Notes: generated from the letters alone by a model not told the origin. A stretch of 64,000 bases of DNA from Maricaulis sp965228215 (GCA_965228215.1 OZ245800.1:558001-622000), one strand, 5' to 3'. Numbered from the stretch's first letter, positions 32,827-42,450 are shown. Made by a program: numbers and translations.

Positions 32827-35800
32827 TTAGTAGACCGTGCGCAGACGGATCGTGTAGCGACGACCAAGCAGTTCGTCGAAGCCGAAGTGGCCAAGCGACT
32901 GCTGGATCACGCCCGGACGGTGGTCGAACACGTTGTTGATGTTGAACTGAACAAACGTATCCGTACCCAGACCCGGGAACGCATCGGTGAAGATGTGCGA
33001 CACCGACATGTTGTGAATGAAGCGTGCTTCGGTCGTGTTGATGCGAGCTGCATTCAGGTCGGCCAGCGTATAACCACCAGCCCGTGCAACGGTAGCATCG
33101 AGATCGAAGTACTGCTGCGTGCTACCCGGGTCAGCTGTGACGAGGGACTCGTCCTGCCAAACTGTACGCCAGAAGACGCGGGTGTTGTCCTTCGTCCATG
33201 CGAAGTCGAACGTACCAGCATATTCCGGATCGCTGAAGCCACCGATCGTGTTGCCCTGCGGCGCACCTGCGAGAACCGTACCGCGATTGATACGCTTGTT
33301 CAGACGGGCCGTGATTTCGAGGCCACCGAGATCGCTTTCGGAGTTCACCAGACCGAACGGCAGTCGACCAAGAGCGTTGGCAACGTCGAAGTTGTAGTTC
33401 ACGAGCAGGTCGAGACCTTCGTAGTCCAGCGAGTCAAAGTTACCCTGACCCGTCTGGAAGTCGACGATCTGGCCAGTTGCATCACGCGTGAACGCGGCAC
33501 AAGCAGCATTGTTCGGGAACGATGCCGAGTCGTAACAGGCCTGCAGGAGGTTCGTCAGAGAGATCGAACCAATTGCATTGGACAGCTCGAGATTGGTGTA
33601 GTCGACAGAGATGAGGAGGTTTTCGATGAAACGCTCCGGCTCGATCGTCATACCAACAGCATAGGCTTCCGACGTCTCATTCGTGAGGTTCGGGTTACCA
33701 CCCGTACGACCACGTCCCGTCGCGTTGACGATGTTGGACGTAAAGGTCGTCGGATCGTAGCCAGCACCGATATCCGCAGCACAGTTAGCCTGTCGGACAG
33801 CCGGGTTGTTACCACCAGCCGCGAAACGGAAGTCACAAGGGTCGCTTGCAAACGAGAAGGTCTGCGTGATCGGCGTGAACAGTTCCACGAGGGACGGTGC
33901 ACGCAGCGACTCGGTGTAGTTCGCACGGAACATGACGTCCGGGATGATCGAGAAACGACCACCGACAGTCCAGGTTTCACCCGGGCCAGCCTGCGAGTTG
34001 TCGATGTCACGATAAGCAGCCTGGATCTCAGCGAACTGCAGGAACGGAATGTCCATGTCTTCGCTGACCACCGGGATCAGGAGTTCGACATACTGTTCAG
34101 ACGTCGTGTAGCGGCCACCCGTGGACGGGATCGGCGAGCTACGGCCGAGAGCAACCTGAGAAGCCGCGTCAACGAGGAAGTTGGCGCGCTCTTCACGAGC
34201 TTCGTAACCGATGTTGAACGAGAACGGACCTGCCGGAAGATCAAACAGCTCGCCATTGAAGTTGGCGGTGTAGATCGTCTGCTCGATGTCCGTGACACCG
34301 AAAGCGAGGCCGGTCACCCAGTCGAGAGCTTCCTGGCTTGCACGGTTCTCACCGAAGATGTCGAGCGGAATACAGCCCGTAACGAAGATCAAGTCGGTAT
34401 CCGTCACGCCAGAACCGGACGGCGGGCTGGACGGGCCAGCCGGCAGCGTACCAGCAGCCTGCTGGTAAGCGGAACGACAGACAACGTCACCCACGCCGGC
34501 GGACGTCGTACCGGAAACCGCGAGGATCGCGTTTTCGGCAGCCGTCGCATCCGGGTCGATCGCAGCCAGGTCGGCGGCGGTCAGCTGGATGGCATCGATG
34601 GCGTTGATGAAACGACCGTCGATGATCATCTCGCGACGGGATTCAGCGTCGGATTCACCGTGGACCACGGAGACATCCCAGCCGAACGGACGACCACCCA
34701 TCTCGAAGTCACCCTGGAGACCAGCCGTGGCACGCCACAGATGGACTTCGTTGGAGTTCATCGAGTCGATGATGTCGTTGTTGAAGCGGTGGATGTAGAA
34801 GGAACCGACACCCAAACTAGACAGCACACCTTGTGCCTGAGCGGTCAGCAGCGGGTTGTCAGCCTGGATCTGCAGGCCCGAAGACGTGCCACCGAACGGC
34901 CAGGTCTGGAAACCACCCTGGTTCACCAGTTCGTCAGCAGACGTGTTGGCGAACTGGAAGTCCGTCGAGAAACGGATGTTGTTGGTGATGTCGTAGTGAG
35001 CCTGACCGGAGAGCACGAAGCGCTCGAGCGGGGACTGGATCTGCGAGACCTGGTCGAAGAAGTCAGGACCGTCACCGCCATACGTGAAGAACGCAGAGCC
35101 ACCAAGGTGGGTACCCGGCGCATAAAGCACCAACTCGCCGGAGTTATCAAACTGCCAGAAATTGCCACCGATTGTACCAATACCGAAGGACGGAATCGTA
35201 AAGTTACTCGGCGCAATCAGGCCGCCATTGGTGAACAAGTTCAGGCGCTGATTGCGCGCGATGAAGTTCGCATTCTGGCCCGGAGGCAGCAGACCCGTGG
35301 ACACGTTGACCATGCCCGGGTTGTTCTCGGTGCGCCACGGACGAGCGAAGCGCAGGAGTTCTTTCTGATTGAAGAATTCCATGGACAGGGCAACGTTACC
35401 GCGGCCGCCGTCGAAGTTGGCACCAGCCACAACCGTGAACTGGCTCTCTTCAGCGTCGCCTTCAGCGGTGACGCCGTACTGGCCACCGATTTCGAAGCCT
35501 TCGTAGTCGTCGCGCGTGATGACGTTGATGGTACCGGCGATGGCGTCGGAACCGTAGATCGGTGCACCACCGACCGAGATCGTCTCGATACGGTCGATGA
35601 GGGCGATCGGCAGAACGTTGAAGTCAACCTGCAGACCACCGGTCTCACCGAAGATCACCGGAGTGTTGGAGGACACGAAGCGGCGACCGTTCACGACGGT
35701 CAGCGTACGCTGCGAACCCAGACCCAGGAAGTCGACGAAGTTCTGACCAACCGAGAAGGTGTTCTGGGCACCCTGCGGCGTGGCGTCCGGGTTACCGAAG

Positions 35801-36063
35801 GTCGGCACCTCGTTCAGCGCGTCGGCCAGGTTGGTGAAAGCGCGGTCTTCCAGGACCTGCGCGTCGACGGAGATTGCCGGATAGACCGTATCGATACCGG
35901 CGCGCTGAATGCGCGAACCCGTAACGACGATCCGATCCTCTTCTTGCGCGTCCTCGTCGTCATTGTCTTGCGCGTAGGCCGGCGAGATCGCCAGACCGGC
36001 AGCAGCAAAACCGGCAAGAACGGTGGAACGCAGAAGGCGTTCCCGATCCCAAATATTGCTCAC
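32827..36063 (-). CDS. Large TonB-dependent outer-membrane receptor
   Basis: 1078 residues. A signal peptide (STVLAGFAAAGLAISPAYAQ) is followed by a TonB-box-like RIVVTGSRI, the plug domain (about 55-170, with TLTVVNGRRFV, YGSDAIAGTINVITRDDYEG) and a long beta-barrel ending in Tyr (YTIRLRTVY). The size and the late NFNPxFQFNINNVFDHRP-type region resemble Caulobacterales receptors for peptides or glycans; the ligand is unknown. It starts with GTG at 36063, preceded by AAAGGGG. Codon use is strongly biased to C/G-ending codons with very few TTA, CTA or TCA codons, as in highly expressed genes. Confidence 0.94.
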   Translation of the reverse strand: MSNIWDRERLLRSTVLAGFAAAGLAISPAYAQDNDDEDAQEEDRIVVTGSRIQRAGIDTVYPAISVDAQVLEDRAFTNLADALNEVPTFGNPDATPQGAQNTFSVGQNFVDFLGLGSQRTLTVVNGRRFVSSNTPVIFGETGGLQVDFNVLPIALIDRIETISVGGAPIYGSDAIAGTINVITRDDYEGFEIGGQYGVTAEGDAEESQFTVVAGANFDGGRGNVALSMEFFNQKELLRFARPWRTENNPGMVNVSTGLLPPGQNANFIARNQRLNLFTNGGLIAPSNFTIPSFGIGTIGGNFWQFDNSGELVLYAPGTHLGGSAFFTYGGDGPDFFDQVSQIQSPLERFVLSGQAHYDITNNIRFSTDFQFANTSADELVNQGGFQTWPFGGTSSGLQIQADNPLLTAQAQGVLSSLGVGSFYIHRFNNDIIDSMNSNEVHLWRATAGLQGDFEMGGRPFGWDVSVVHGESDAESRREMIIDGRFINAIDAIQLTAADLAAIDPDATAAENAILAVSGTTSAGVGDVVCRSAYQQAAGTLPAGPSSPPSGSGVTDTDLIFVTGCIPLDIFGENRASQEALDWVTGLAFGVTDIEQTIYTANFNGELFDLPAGPFSFNIGYEAREERANFLVDAASQVALGRSSPIPSTGGRYTTSEQYVELLIPVVSEDMDIPFLQFAEIQAAYRDIDNSQAGPGETWTVGGRFSIIPDVMFRANYTESLRAPSLVELFTPITQTFSFASDPCDFRFAAGGNNPAVRQANCAADIGAGYDPTTFTSNIVNATGRGRTGGNPNLTNETSEAYAVGMTIEPERFIENLLISVDYTNLELSNAIGSISLTNLLQACYDSASFPNNAACAAFTRDATGQIVDFQTGQGNFDSLDYEGLDLLVNYNFDVANALGRLPFGLVNSESDLGGLEITARLNKRINRGTVLAGAPQGNTIGGFSDPEYAGTFDFAWTKDNTRVFWRTVWQDESLVTADPGSTQQYFDLDATVARAGGYTLADLNAARINTTEARFIHNMSVSHIFTDAFPGLGTDTFVQFNINNVFDHRPGVIQQSLGHFGFDELLGRRYTIRLRTVY

Positions 36064-36379
36064 GATTTTACCCCTTTGGTTTTACGTAGCGCCATCGCCT
36101 TCCCCCCCGCTTCGCGAAACAAAAGGCACTGACACATGGTGCGGGTGATCCCACTACCATTGCGCACTATGACCATGCGGGGCCCGAAAGAACAGTCGGC
36201 ACTGGCGTTTACGGCGACATTCGGTGGGGATTGTTGCAAAAAAGACATACGATATGCGACGAACTGCGGGATAATCAGCACAGACAGGGGAAATCACGAA
36301 AAATTTGTCGCAGTTTTCGCGTTTCGGGCGAGAATCCCCGCCCCTCACCGGCCAACTGAAATCCGTGCGCATCGGACGC
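36064..36379. other. Upstream region of the TonB receptor and of tRNA-Val
   Basis: About 320 bases without a convincing gene; short frames overlapping on both strands are not conserved-looking. It must hold the receptor promoter on the minus strand, which I could not place. AT-rich tracts occur near 36236-36310. Confidence 0.5.
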
Positions 36380-36408
36380 TTGCGCACGATGCTTTTGGAG
36401 GCTAGAAC
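36380..36408 (+). promoter_or_regulatory. Housekeeping-sigma promoter of tRNA-Val
   Basis: TTGCGCA and GCTAGAAC with 14 bases between them; the -10 fits the Caulobacter consensus GCTANAWC exactly and the -35 fits TTGACGS in most positions. The tRNA begins 22 bases after the -10. Confidence 0.75.
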
Positions 36409-36429
36409 CCCGTCTCCTCGCATACGGAT

Positions 36430-36504
36430 GGGCGATTAGCTCAGCGGGAGAGCACTTCGTTGACATCGAAGGGGTCACTGGTTCAATCCCAGTATCGCCC
36501 ACCA
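36430..36504 (+). tRNA. tRNA-Val (anticodon GAC)
   Basis: 75 bases including an encoded CCA. Acceptor arms GGGCGAT / ATCGCCC pair over seven bases; the D arm is GCTC-AGCGGGA-GAGC, the anticodon arm CTTCG-TTGACAT-CGAAG with GAC at 36462-36464, and the T arm ACTGG-TTCAATC-CCAGT. It reads GUC and GUU valine codons. Confidence 0.97.
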
Positions 36505-36613
36505 TCCACTTCCCAGCCCGACAGACACCGGACCGTCCTGCTCGCGTGCAGCGCTGAGCTTCCCGTCGAGCGCTGAAGGCACTAAGTGTTCTCGCAAATC
36601 TCGAGGATGACCG

Positions 36614-37702
36614 ATGCAGCAAGCCTTCCAAGACGCCCTGGGTGCCATTGTCGAACGCCAATCCGGACGCAGTATCATCGATGCCGGGCGGGTACAGTCC
36701 GCTGAAATTGCTGGTGAAACCGTTACGGTCGTCCTGACACCTCCTGTCGCCGGCAAACCGGATCTCGACAGTCTGCAGCCGGAAATCGAAGGCGCGCTCT
36801 CGGCACTCGGTGGTGTCGCCCGCGTCCGGGTTATCATGACGGCTCACCGCGAAGCCCCCGCCCAGCCGCAGGCTGCACCGCGCCGCCAGACCGCCCAAGC
36901 CGCTCCGCCGGCGGCCCGTCCGGCGCGACGCGTGATCGCCGTCGCATCCGGCAAGGGCGGCGTGGGCAAGTCAACCGTGGCGGCAAATCTCGCTGCGGCG
37001 CTTGCCAAGGCCGGCCAGTCCGTGGGTCTTCTGGACGCCGACATCTACGGCCCCTCTGCGCCGCGCCTGTTCGGCCTGACCGATGTGCCGGGCCTGCGCA
37101 AGACAGATGCAGGTGCGCAGCCGTTGGAAGCCCATGGCGTCAAGCTGATCTCGATGGGATTCGTGGTGAAGCCGGGCGCCCCGGTCGTCTGGCGTGGCCC
37201 GATGGTTCAGGGCGCCATTCGACAGTTCATGACGGAAACTGAATGGGGCGATCTGGACACGCTGATCATCGACATGCCGCCCGGCACCGGCGACGCCCAG
37301 CTCGCCCTCGCGCAGGATCTGCCGGTCGACGGGGCTGTCATTGTCTCCACCCCGCAGGATCTGGCGCTGGATGATGCGCGCAAGGCGATGGCGCTGTTCG
37401 ACCAGACCCATATTCCCATTCTCGGCATTGTCGAGAATATGAGCGTCTTCCTGTGCCCGCATTGCGGCGAAGCCAGCCATGTCTTCGGTCATGGCGGTGC
37501 ACGCGCCGAAGCCGAACGGCTCGGCGTGGATTTCCTCGGCGAAATCCCGCTTCATCCGGAATTGCGGAGCAAGTCTGACGAAGGCGTGCCGGCGGCCCTG
37601 GATGACGGTCCAGTAGGCCAGGCCTTTCTCAAGGCGGCGCAGGCCGCACTTGAAGCGGCCGAAGCCAGCGCCAAACCGGCACCGGAAATCATCTTCGACT
37701 AG
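36614..37702 (+). CDS. apbC: Mrp/NBP35-family iron-sulfur cluster carrier ATPase (ApbC)
   Basis: P-loop NTPase that carries or loads Fe-S clusters. Residues about 1-80 form a MIP18/DUF59-like domain (DSLQPEIEGALSALGGVARVRV); an Ala/Pro/Arg linker follows; the ATPase begins at about 103 with deviant Walker A SGKGGVGKSTVAANLA and continues with LLDADIYGPSAPRLFG, IDMPPGTGDAQL and the cluster-ligand CPHC motif in VFLCPHCGE. It has 362 residues, usual for the family. It converges with btuD, the stop codons overlapping by four bases. Confidence 0.93.
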   Translation: MQQAFQDALGAIVERQSGRSIIDAGRVQSAEIAGETVTVVLTPPVAGKPDLDSLQPEIEGALSALGGVARVRVIMTAHREAPAQPQAAPRRQTAQAAPPAARPARRVIAVASGKGGVGKSTVAANLAAALAKAGQSVGLLDADIYGPSAPRLFGLTDVPGLRKTDAGAQPLEAHGVKLISMGFVVKPGAPVVWRGPMVQGAIRQFMTETEWGDLDTLIIDMPPGTGDAQLALAQDLPVDGAVIVSTPQDLALDDARKAMALFDQTHIPILGIVENMSVFLCPHCGEASHVFGHGGARAEAERLGVDFLGEIPLHPELRSKSDEGVPAALDDGPVGQAFLKAAQAALEAAEASAKPAPEIIFD

Positions 37703-38460
37703 CCGGGCAGTCTCAATCCGGTCGGTTCGATACCGCCGGGAGCCTCCACACCGAACACTTCGCGGATACGATTCTCGTCCAGACTCTGCACCGGTGGACC
37801 GTCGGCCATGACGCGACCCCGCGACATTAGCAGGACCCGATCGGCATAGTGCGCAACGAGGTCCAACGCATGCGCCGCCACGAGCACGATCCGGCCCGAC
37901 CGGGCCGCGCTATTCGCAATTTCCATAACGGCCAGCTGATGTTTCGGATCCAGCGCCGCAGTCGGTTCGTCCAGCACCAGGATGTCGGCCTGCGTCGCCA
38001 GGACCCGGGCCAGAAGCACACGGGCTCGCTCGCCCGAGGACAGCGTATCGAAACGACGCTCGGCGAGGTGTTCCGTCTCCGTGTCGTGCATGGCGACGTC
38101 GATAGCGGCCTCATCCGCCGGCGTGAAACTACGCAGGGGTTTGAGATGCGGCGCCCGCCCGAGACCGATAATCCGCCGCACCGTCATGGGCCAGGCCGAG
38201 CGACCGTCTGCGGGCAGGAAGCCGACATGGCGGGCCCGCAGGGCGGGCGCCATCGCCGAAATATCCACCCCGTTGAGCGTCACCTGGCCCGGTGCTGGAT
38301 CAGCCAGCCCTGCGCAAATCCGCAACAGGCTCGACTTACCTGCGCCATTGGGCCCCACGAGCGCCGTCAGCTGACCCGGTTCGAACGCCAGGTCGACAGG
38401 ATGAAGCGCAACGGCCTGGTCATAGCGGCACTGCGCCTGCTGGAGATGAAGCCCGGTCAT
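37699..38460 (-). CDS. btuD: Vitamin B12 ABC transporter ATPase (BtuD-like)
   Basis: ATP-binding subunit for cobalamin import across the inner membrane. Walker A GPNGAGKSS, signature LSSGERARVLLAR (SSG instead of SGG), Walker B ILVLDEPTAALD and an H-loop AAHAL are visible. The ATG at 38460 overlaps the btuC stop (ATGA) and has GGAG upstream; it gives 253 residues. Last gene of the riboswitch-controlled operon btuB-btuF-btuC-btuD, which supports the B12 role over iron-siderophore uptake. Confidence 0.9.
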   Translation of the reverse strand: MTGLHLQQAQCRYDQAVALHPVDLAFEPGQLTALVGPNGAGKSSLLRICAGLADPAPGQVTLNGVDISAMAPALRARHVGFLPADGRSAWPMTVRRIIGLGRAPHLKPLRSFTPADEAAIDVAMHDTETEHLAERRFDTLSSGERARVLLARVLATQADILVLDEPTAALDPKHQLAVMEIANSAARSGRIVLVAAHALDLVAHYADRVLLMSRGRVMADGPPVQSLDENRIREVFGVEAPGGIEPTGLRLPG

Positions 38461-39449
38461 GGCGCGCTCCTTTGCGTTGTCCGCACCAGCCACAGGAAGA
38501 AGGGTGTGCCCAAAAGGGCTGTCAGTACGCCGAGATAGAGCGGCATTCCCGGCCCCGAAAGCAGGCGCGTGGCCAGATCCGCAAGCACGATCAGGATGGC
38601 GCCGCCAAACGCCGACGGCAGGATCAGGCGCCCGGGCTGGAAACCCACCAGCGGCCTCAACAGGTGCGGCACGACCAGGCCGACGAAACCGATCGCGCCG
38701 GCAACCGCCACGCCCCCGCCGACCGCCAGGGCCGTGCCCGCGATCACCAGCAGGCGCAAGCGCCCCGGATCTACACCGAGACTGATGGCCGTCTCCTCGC
38801 CCAGCGCCAGACGGTCCAGCGCTCCGGGCGTGAAAGCGAGCGCGACCAGGCCGAGCAGGATGAGCGGGGCTGCGAAGCCGAGTTCATTCCAGCTGGCATC
38901 CTTCAGTGAACCCATGAGCCAGTAGGCGATTTCTGCGAGCGCCCAGGGATTGGGTGCGAGATTCATCAGCAGGGCGGTAAAGGCGGTTGCGATAGCACCG
39001 ACCGCGACACCCGCCAGAATGAGCGTGGTCGCGCTGGCGCGATTGCCGGCCAGTAGCAGGAGAGCGGTGACGCCCGTAATCGCTCCGGCGACAGCCGCGA
39101 GCGGGACCGCGAAGGCGAATGTCGCTGACAGGCCGAAATAGAGCGCCAGAACAGCCCCGAAACCGGCACTCGCCGATACGCCCACCACACCTGGATCCGC
39201 GAGGGGATTCCTGAAATAGCCTTGCAGGACTGCCCCAGACGCGCCGAGTCCGAGCCCGATCAGGACACCCAGAAGGGTCCGGGGCAGACGGAGCTCGCGG
39301 AGGATCTGAGAGGCCAGCGCGTCCGAGCCGTTCAGGGCACCAGACAATGCCGCAAGCCCCCCGGACCAGCCGGCGAAAACCGACAGCAAAACGGCCGCCA
39401 AGAGCGCAAGCGCAAGACCGCCATTGAGAGCAAGATCAAACTGTTTCAT
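38457..39449 (-). CDS. btuC: Vitamin B12 ABC transporter permease (BtuC-like)
   Basis: FecCD-family permease of 330 residues with about ten hydrophobic helices. Motifs: LRLPRTLLGVLIGLGLGASGAVLQGYFRNPLADPGVVGVS (shown in parts: RLPRTLLGVLIG and NPLADPGVVG) and GFVGLVVPHLLR, the loop that contacts the ATPase. The ATG at 39449 overlaps the btuF stop and has GGGAGG upstream; the longer frame to 39521 would start inside btuF and is rejected. Its four-base overlaps with both neighbours indicate tight coupling. Confidence 0.92.
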   Translation of the reverse strand: MKQFDLALNGGLALALLAAVLLSVFAGWSGGLAALSGALNGSDALASQILRELRLPRTLLGVLIGLGLGASGAVLQGYFRNPLADPGVVGVSASAGFGAVLALYFGLSATFAFAVPLAAVAGAITGVTALLLLAGNRASATTLILAGVAVGAIATAFTALLMNLAPNPWALAEIAYWLMGSLKDASWNELGFAAPLILLGLVALAFTPGALDRLALGEETAISLGVDPGRLRLLVIAGTALAVGGGVAVAGAIGFVGLVVPHLLRPLVGFQPGRLILPSAFGGAILIVLADLATRLLSGPGMPLYLGVLTALLGTPFFLWLVRTTQRSAP

Positions 39450-40333
39450 TGCGACGCCTCCCAGACGTCTATCGCGTTGGCGATGCGTTCTGCGGCGTCG
39501 ACCAGGCGCGGCCCGGCGCAAGGCCAGTCCCCGCTCGGAATATCAACCCGGGGCCAGATTTCCAGCAGATGCCGGTAGGCCGAATGATGGACCGCCCGGT
39601 TGAACGTGCTCGCATAACCGTCACGGAAAAAACTCGTCAGCAGGATGTCTGCATCCATGGTCAGAGCGAACTCCGGATCGGAGCGGGTCCAGCCGATACC
39701 GCCCTGTTCGGCCGCGACATTGATGCCGCCGGCCGCGCGGATCGCGGCATCGACGTAGGTGCCGCTGCCGGCGGATCCTCCGGAAGAGCTCAGATAGAGA
39801 ATGCGCGGCTGACCGGAGCGTCGGCTCGCTCGGTCCTGCAGCGCCGCCAGCCGCCGATCCATCGACTCGAGCACGCGTTCGGCAGCATCGCCGCGGTCCA
39901 GCCTCGGCCCGACGGACTGCAGATTGGCGCGCACGCCGTCGAAATCACTGGCCCAAGCCAGTTCCACCCAATTCATGCCGGCGCGGTCGAGCATCATACC
40001 CACCCGACCGGCCTCACCGGCGGCGAAGACAGTCAGGTCCGGATCCAGGCGTAACAAGCGTTCCGCATCCGGCCAGGCCCGCGGTAGCAACCGCGCCCAG
40101 TCCGGCGCGGCCGAGACCGGCTGGTCGACCTGCCAGGACAGGGCGAGCAGCTGGTCCGGCTCGGCCAGGGCCAGGACATAGGCGTCTGCGCAGAGAGAGG
40201 CCGAAGCGACGCGTCCTACCGGGCGTGCCGCTTGCTGTGCCCCGACCTGGGCGTCCGCCGGCTGCGCCTCAACGAGGCTGCAGGCGAAGGCCCAGATACA
40301 GACCACGGCCCTGCGTAAAGAAGCCGAAGACAT
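39446..40333 (-). CDS. btuF: Cobalamin-binding periplasmic protein (BtuF-like)
   Basis: Substrate-binding subunit of the B12 importer, 295 residues. Signal peptide SLRRAVVCIWAFACSLVEAQ..AQ; then GRVASASLCADAYVLALAEPDQLLALS, the typical class III binding-protein start, and DPDLTVFAAGEAGR and TRSDPEFALTMDADILLTSF in the two lobes. The ATG at 40333, with GAGG nine bases upstream, lies inside the end of btuB, so the two genes overlap by about 65 bases; a start at 40348 is possible. Co-transcribed with btuB, btuC and btuD. Confidence 0.87.
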   Translation of the reverse strand: MSSASLRRAVVCIWAFACSLVEAQPADAQVGAQQAARPVGRVASASLCADAYVLALAEPDQLLALSWQVDQPVSAAPDWARLLPRAWPDAERLLRLDPDLTVFAAGEAGRVGMMLDRAGMNWVELAWASDFDGVRANLQSVGPRLDRGDAAERVLESMDRRLAALQDRASRRSGQPRILYLSSSGGSAGSGTYVDAAIRAAGGINVAAEQGGIGWTRSDPEFALTMDADILLTSFFRDGYASTFNRAVHHSAYRHLLEIWPRVDIPSGDWPCAGPRLVDAAERIANAIDVWEASQ

Positions 40334-42158
40334 CCTGATAATCCTCATCCAGCAGGTTTTCCCCGCGCGCATAGATTTCGACCCCTTCGGTCGCCTGCCA
40401 GCGAAGCTGACCGCCAACCAGAGTGTAGGCATCGAGAGTGACGGACTGGAATGTGCCGAAATCCGTGTCGAGCTGGTCGCCGGTGTGATCGACGGTCAGC
40501 GAACCGGACAGATCCGACCCGGACGGGCGCCAGTCGAGGGTCAGCGAGGCCAGGCGTTCCGGCCGCCGGATCTCGGCAACACCATTCTGCTCGCTGTCCA
40601 GAAGGCTGGCCGATCCGAACAGGCTCCAATCCGGATTGATGTCCCAGCCTGCTTGCAGTTCCAGACCGGTGCGTTCCGACGTCTGAGCAGCATTCCGCGC
40701 CGTGGCCGGGAAAACGCCGAAATCGGAGAAGATCTCGTTTTCAAGCTCGGATGAGAACCAGGTCGCAGACCAGTGGCCACGACCATCGGAGAGCGTTTGT
40801 GTCCAGCCGATCTCCCAGCCGCGGGAGCGTTCCGGCTGTAGGTCCGGATTGCCCTGCCAGAAGGCCGGGAAGAAACCGAACAGCTCGAAAATTCCCGGAT
40901 TTTTTACGCCCTCGCCGGCAGCAATATGCACCCGGCCATCCAGCTCGGGAAACGTCCAGCCGGCGCCGGCGCGCCAGGTGGTCGCGTCCTCGAAGAGCGA
41001 ATTGCTGTCGCGGCGAACCGAGAGGTTAAGGTCGAAGGCGTCGACACCGAGACCATAATCCAGCGCAATCCCGTCCGTCTCGATCGTGCGGGTCTGATTG
41101 GACCCGGCAGCCGGTCCCGAGAAACTCTTCAGTCGATCCTGCTCCCGCTCGACCAGGAGGCTGATGCGGTGACGCGCTTCACCCTGGCTCCATTGGGCAC
41201 CGAGCAGATAATGCCCCTGCAGCCTCTGCCCCAGCGAGCGGCCGTCCGCAGCCCCCGGAGAGCGGCGGACGGAGAGGTCTTCCGTCAGCTGAACAGCGAA
41301 TTCGTGCGTCAGCTCGGCCCCGGCCCATTCCTGGCTTGCCGTCAGCGCGGTTCGGGCCAGCCAGCGCTCGCTGTCCAGATCGCGATCGACATCGTCGAGC
41401 CGGCCGTCGAAATCCGTGTCCGCATCGAATTCGCTGGCGGCATCGATCCAGCGCAGGCTGGCATCAAGATCGAGCGTCGGCGACAGGGCGTAACCGCCGG
41501 CGAGCGCGACCGTCGTGTTCTCATACCCGTCGGCTTCTCCGCCCCGGCCGGAGACATCGATTCCGTCGGTGACAAAGCTGGACAGGCTCAGACTGGCCCA
41601 GCCGGCATCCTTGCGGGCGGCAAGTCGAGCAGAGGCGCGATAGGTGTCAAACGACCCGGCCTCGAAACGAGCCGAAACCTCCCTGCCCGCTTCGGGCAGT
41701 CGCGAATTGAGCCGGATCACCCCGCCAATCGCATCCGCACCCCACAGGGCGGATTGTTCACCCCGGCTAACCTCGATCGAACCGATATCGTCGAAGGCCA
41801 GATTGGAGAAGTCCGCCTCTCCGGTGAAAGGATTGTTGGCTTCAATTCCGTCGATCAACAGGACAACATGATTGGCCTCGGATCCGCGGGCGCGGATCTG
41901 GGTCAGCGAACCGGCAGGCCCTGATCGTGAAACCGCGAGACCCGGTACGGCCCGCAGAATGTCGGCGACAAACACGCCGCCGCGGGCCTCGATCTCCGCC
42001 TCGCGGAGAAGCGTGATACTGGCGGTGGCATCCTCCGCAGGGAGCGGTGTCCGAGCGGCCGTGACATAGATGGTTTCATCGGTCTGGCTGAACGCTGGCG
42101 CGCTCAGCAGGACCAGGCTGGATGCGATCATCGATCGCGAGAGATAACAGGTACGCAT
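40269..42158 (-). CDS. btuB: TonB-dependent vitamin B12 receptor (BtuB)
   Basis: Outer-membrane cobalamin receptor of 629 residues. Signal peptide (SMIASSLVLLSAPAFSQ), TonB box ETIYVTAART, plug domain (SITLLREAEIEARGG, HVVLLIDGIEANNP, ALWGADAIGGVIRL) and a barrel ending in YLGLRLQPR. The length matches BtuB of E. coli (about 600). The ATG at 42158 has GGAG six bases upstream; the longer frame to 42215 would intrude into the leader. The cobalamin riboswitch directly upstream confirms the ligand. Confidence 0.94.
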   Translation of the reverse strand: MRTCYLSRSMIASSLVLLSAPAFSQTDETIYVTAARTPLPAEDATASITLLREAEIEARGGVFVADILRAVPGLAVSRSGPAGSLTQIRARGSEANHVVLLIDGIEANNPFTGEADFSNLAFDDIGSIEVSRGEQSALWGADAIGGVIRLNSRLPEAGREVSARFEAGSFDTYRASARLAARKDAGWASLSLSSFVTDGIDVSGRGGEADGYENTTVALAGGYALSPTLDLDASLRWIDAASEFDADTDFDGRLDDVDRDLDSERWLARTALTASQEWAGAELTHEFAVQLTEDLSVRRSPGAADGRSLGQRLQGHYLLGAQWSQGEARHRISLLVEREQDRLKSFSGPAAGSNQTRTIETDGIALDYGLGVDAFDLNLSVRRDSNSLFEDATTWRAGAGWTFPELDGRVHIAAGEGVKNPGIFELFGFFPAFWQGNPDLQPERSRGWEIGWTQTLSDGRGHWSATWFSSELENEIFSDFGVFPATARNAAQTSERTGLELQAGWDINPDWSLFGSASLLDSEQNGVAEIRRPERLASLTLDWRPSGSDLSGSLTVDHTGDQLDTDFGTFQSVTLDAYTLVGGQLRWQATEGVEIYARGENLLDEDYQDVFGFFTQGRGLYLGLRLQPR

Positions 42159-42264
42159 AACGTCTCCATGGCGTAGGGGCCGGGCGCAAGCCCGGCGGTG
42201 GCAAGGAGTCGTCAAAAACGGTGATCACCGCGCCAGTCTCGTGAACTCCCGCACGAGCGGACAG

Positions 42265-42450
42265 ACGACGGTGATGGCAGGTCTTCCGGCTTACGGCTCG
42301 ACGCGATCTGCACGCCTTCCCGGGCCGGAGCCCAGTGGCATTATGTGCAATCGCTCGCCGATTACGGCTGCGGGGACAGCGCCGGACTGGGTGTCACCAC
42401 CGCACCGGCTTCCCGATTAATCCCGTGAGGGAACCATCACGGCGCCGGAA
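42265..42450 (-). promoter_or_regulatory. Cobalamin riboswitch
   Basis: On the minus strand it contains the conserved blocks of the adenosylcobalamin riboswitch: GGGAAGCCGGTG near the 5' end, CCCCGCAGCCGTAA, GCCACTGG, CCCGGGAAGG and the B12 box AGCCGGAAGACCTGCC (42276-42291), about 110 bases before the btuB start. It should switch off btuBFCD when B12 is plentiful, probably by ribosome-site or terminator control. Confidence 0.95.

Noticed and set aside
32785..36132. Very long plus-strand frame antisense to the TonB receptor (1115 codons)
   Set aside because: No signal peptide, no recognisable domain and composition dominated by Arg, Val and Thr; the receptor on the other strand has complete family motifs.
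36275..36898. Minus-strand frame of about 207 codons across tRNA-Val and the start of apbC
   Set aside because: It covers a well-formed tRNA and the N-terminus of apbC, and has no recognisable domain.
38457..39521. Longer start for btuC at 39521
   Set aside because: The extra residues would lie inside btuF and are Arg-rich; the ATG at 39449 has GGGAGG upstream.
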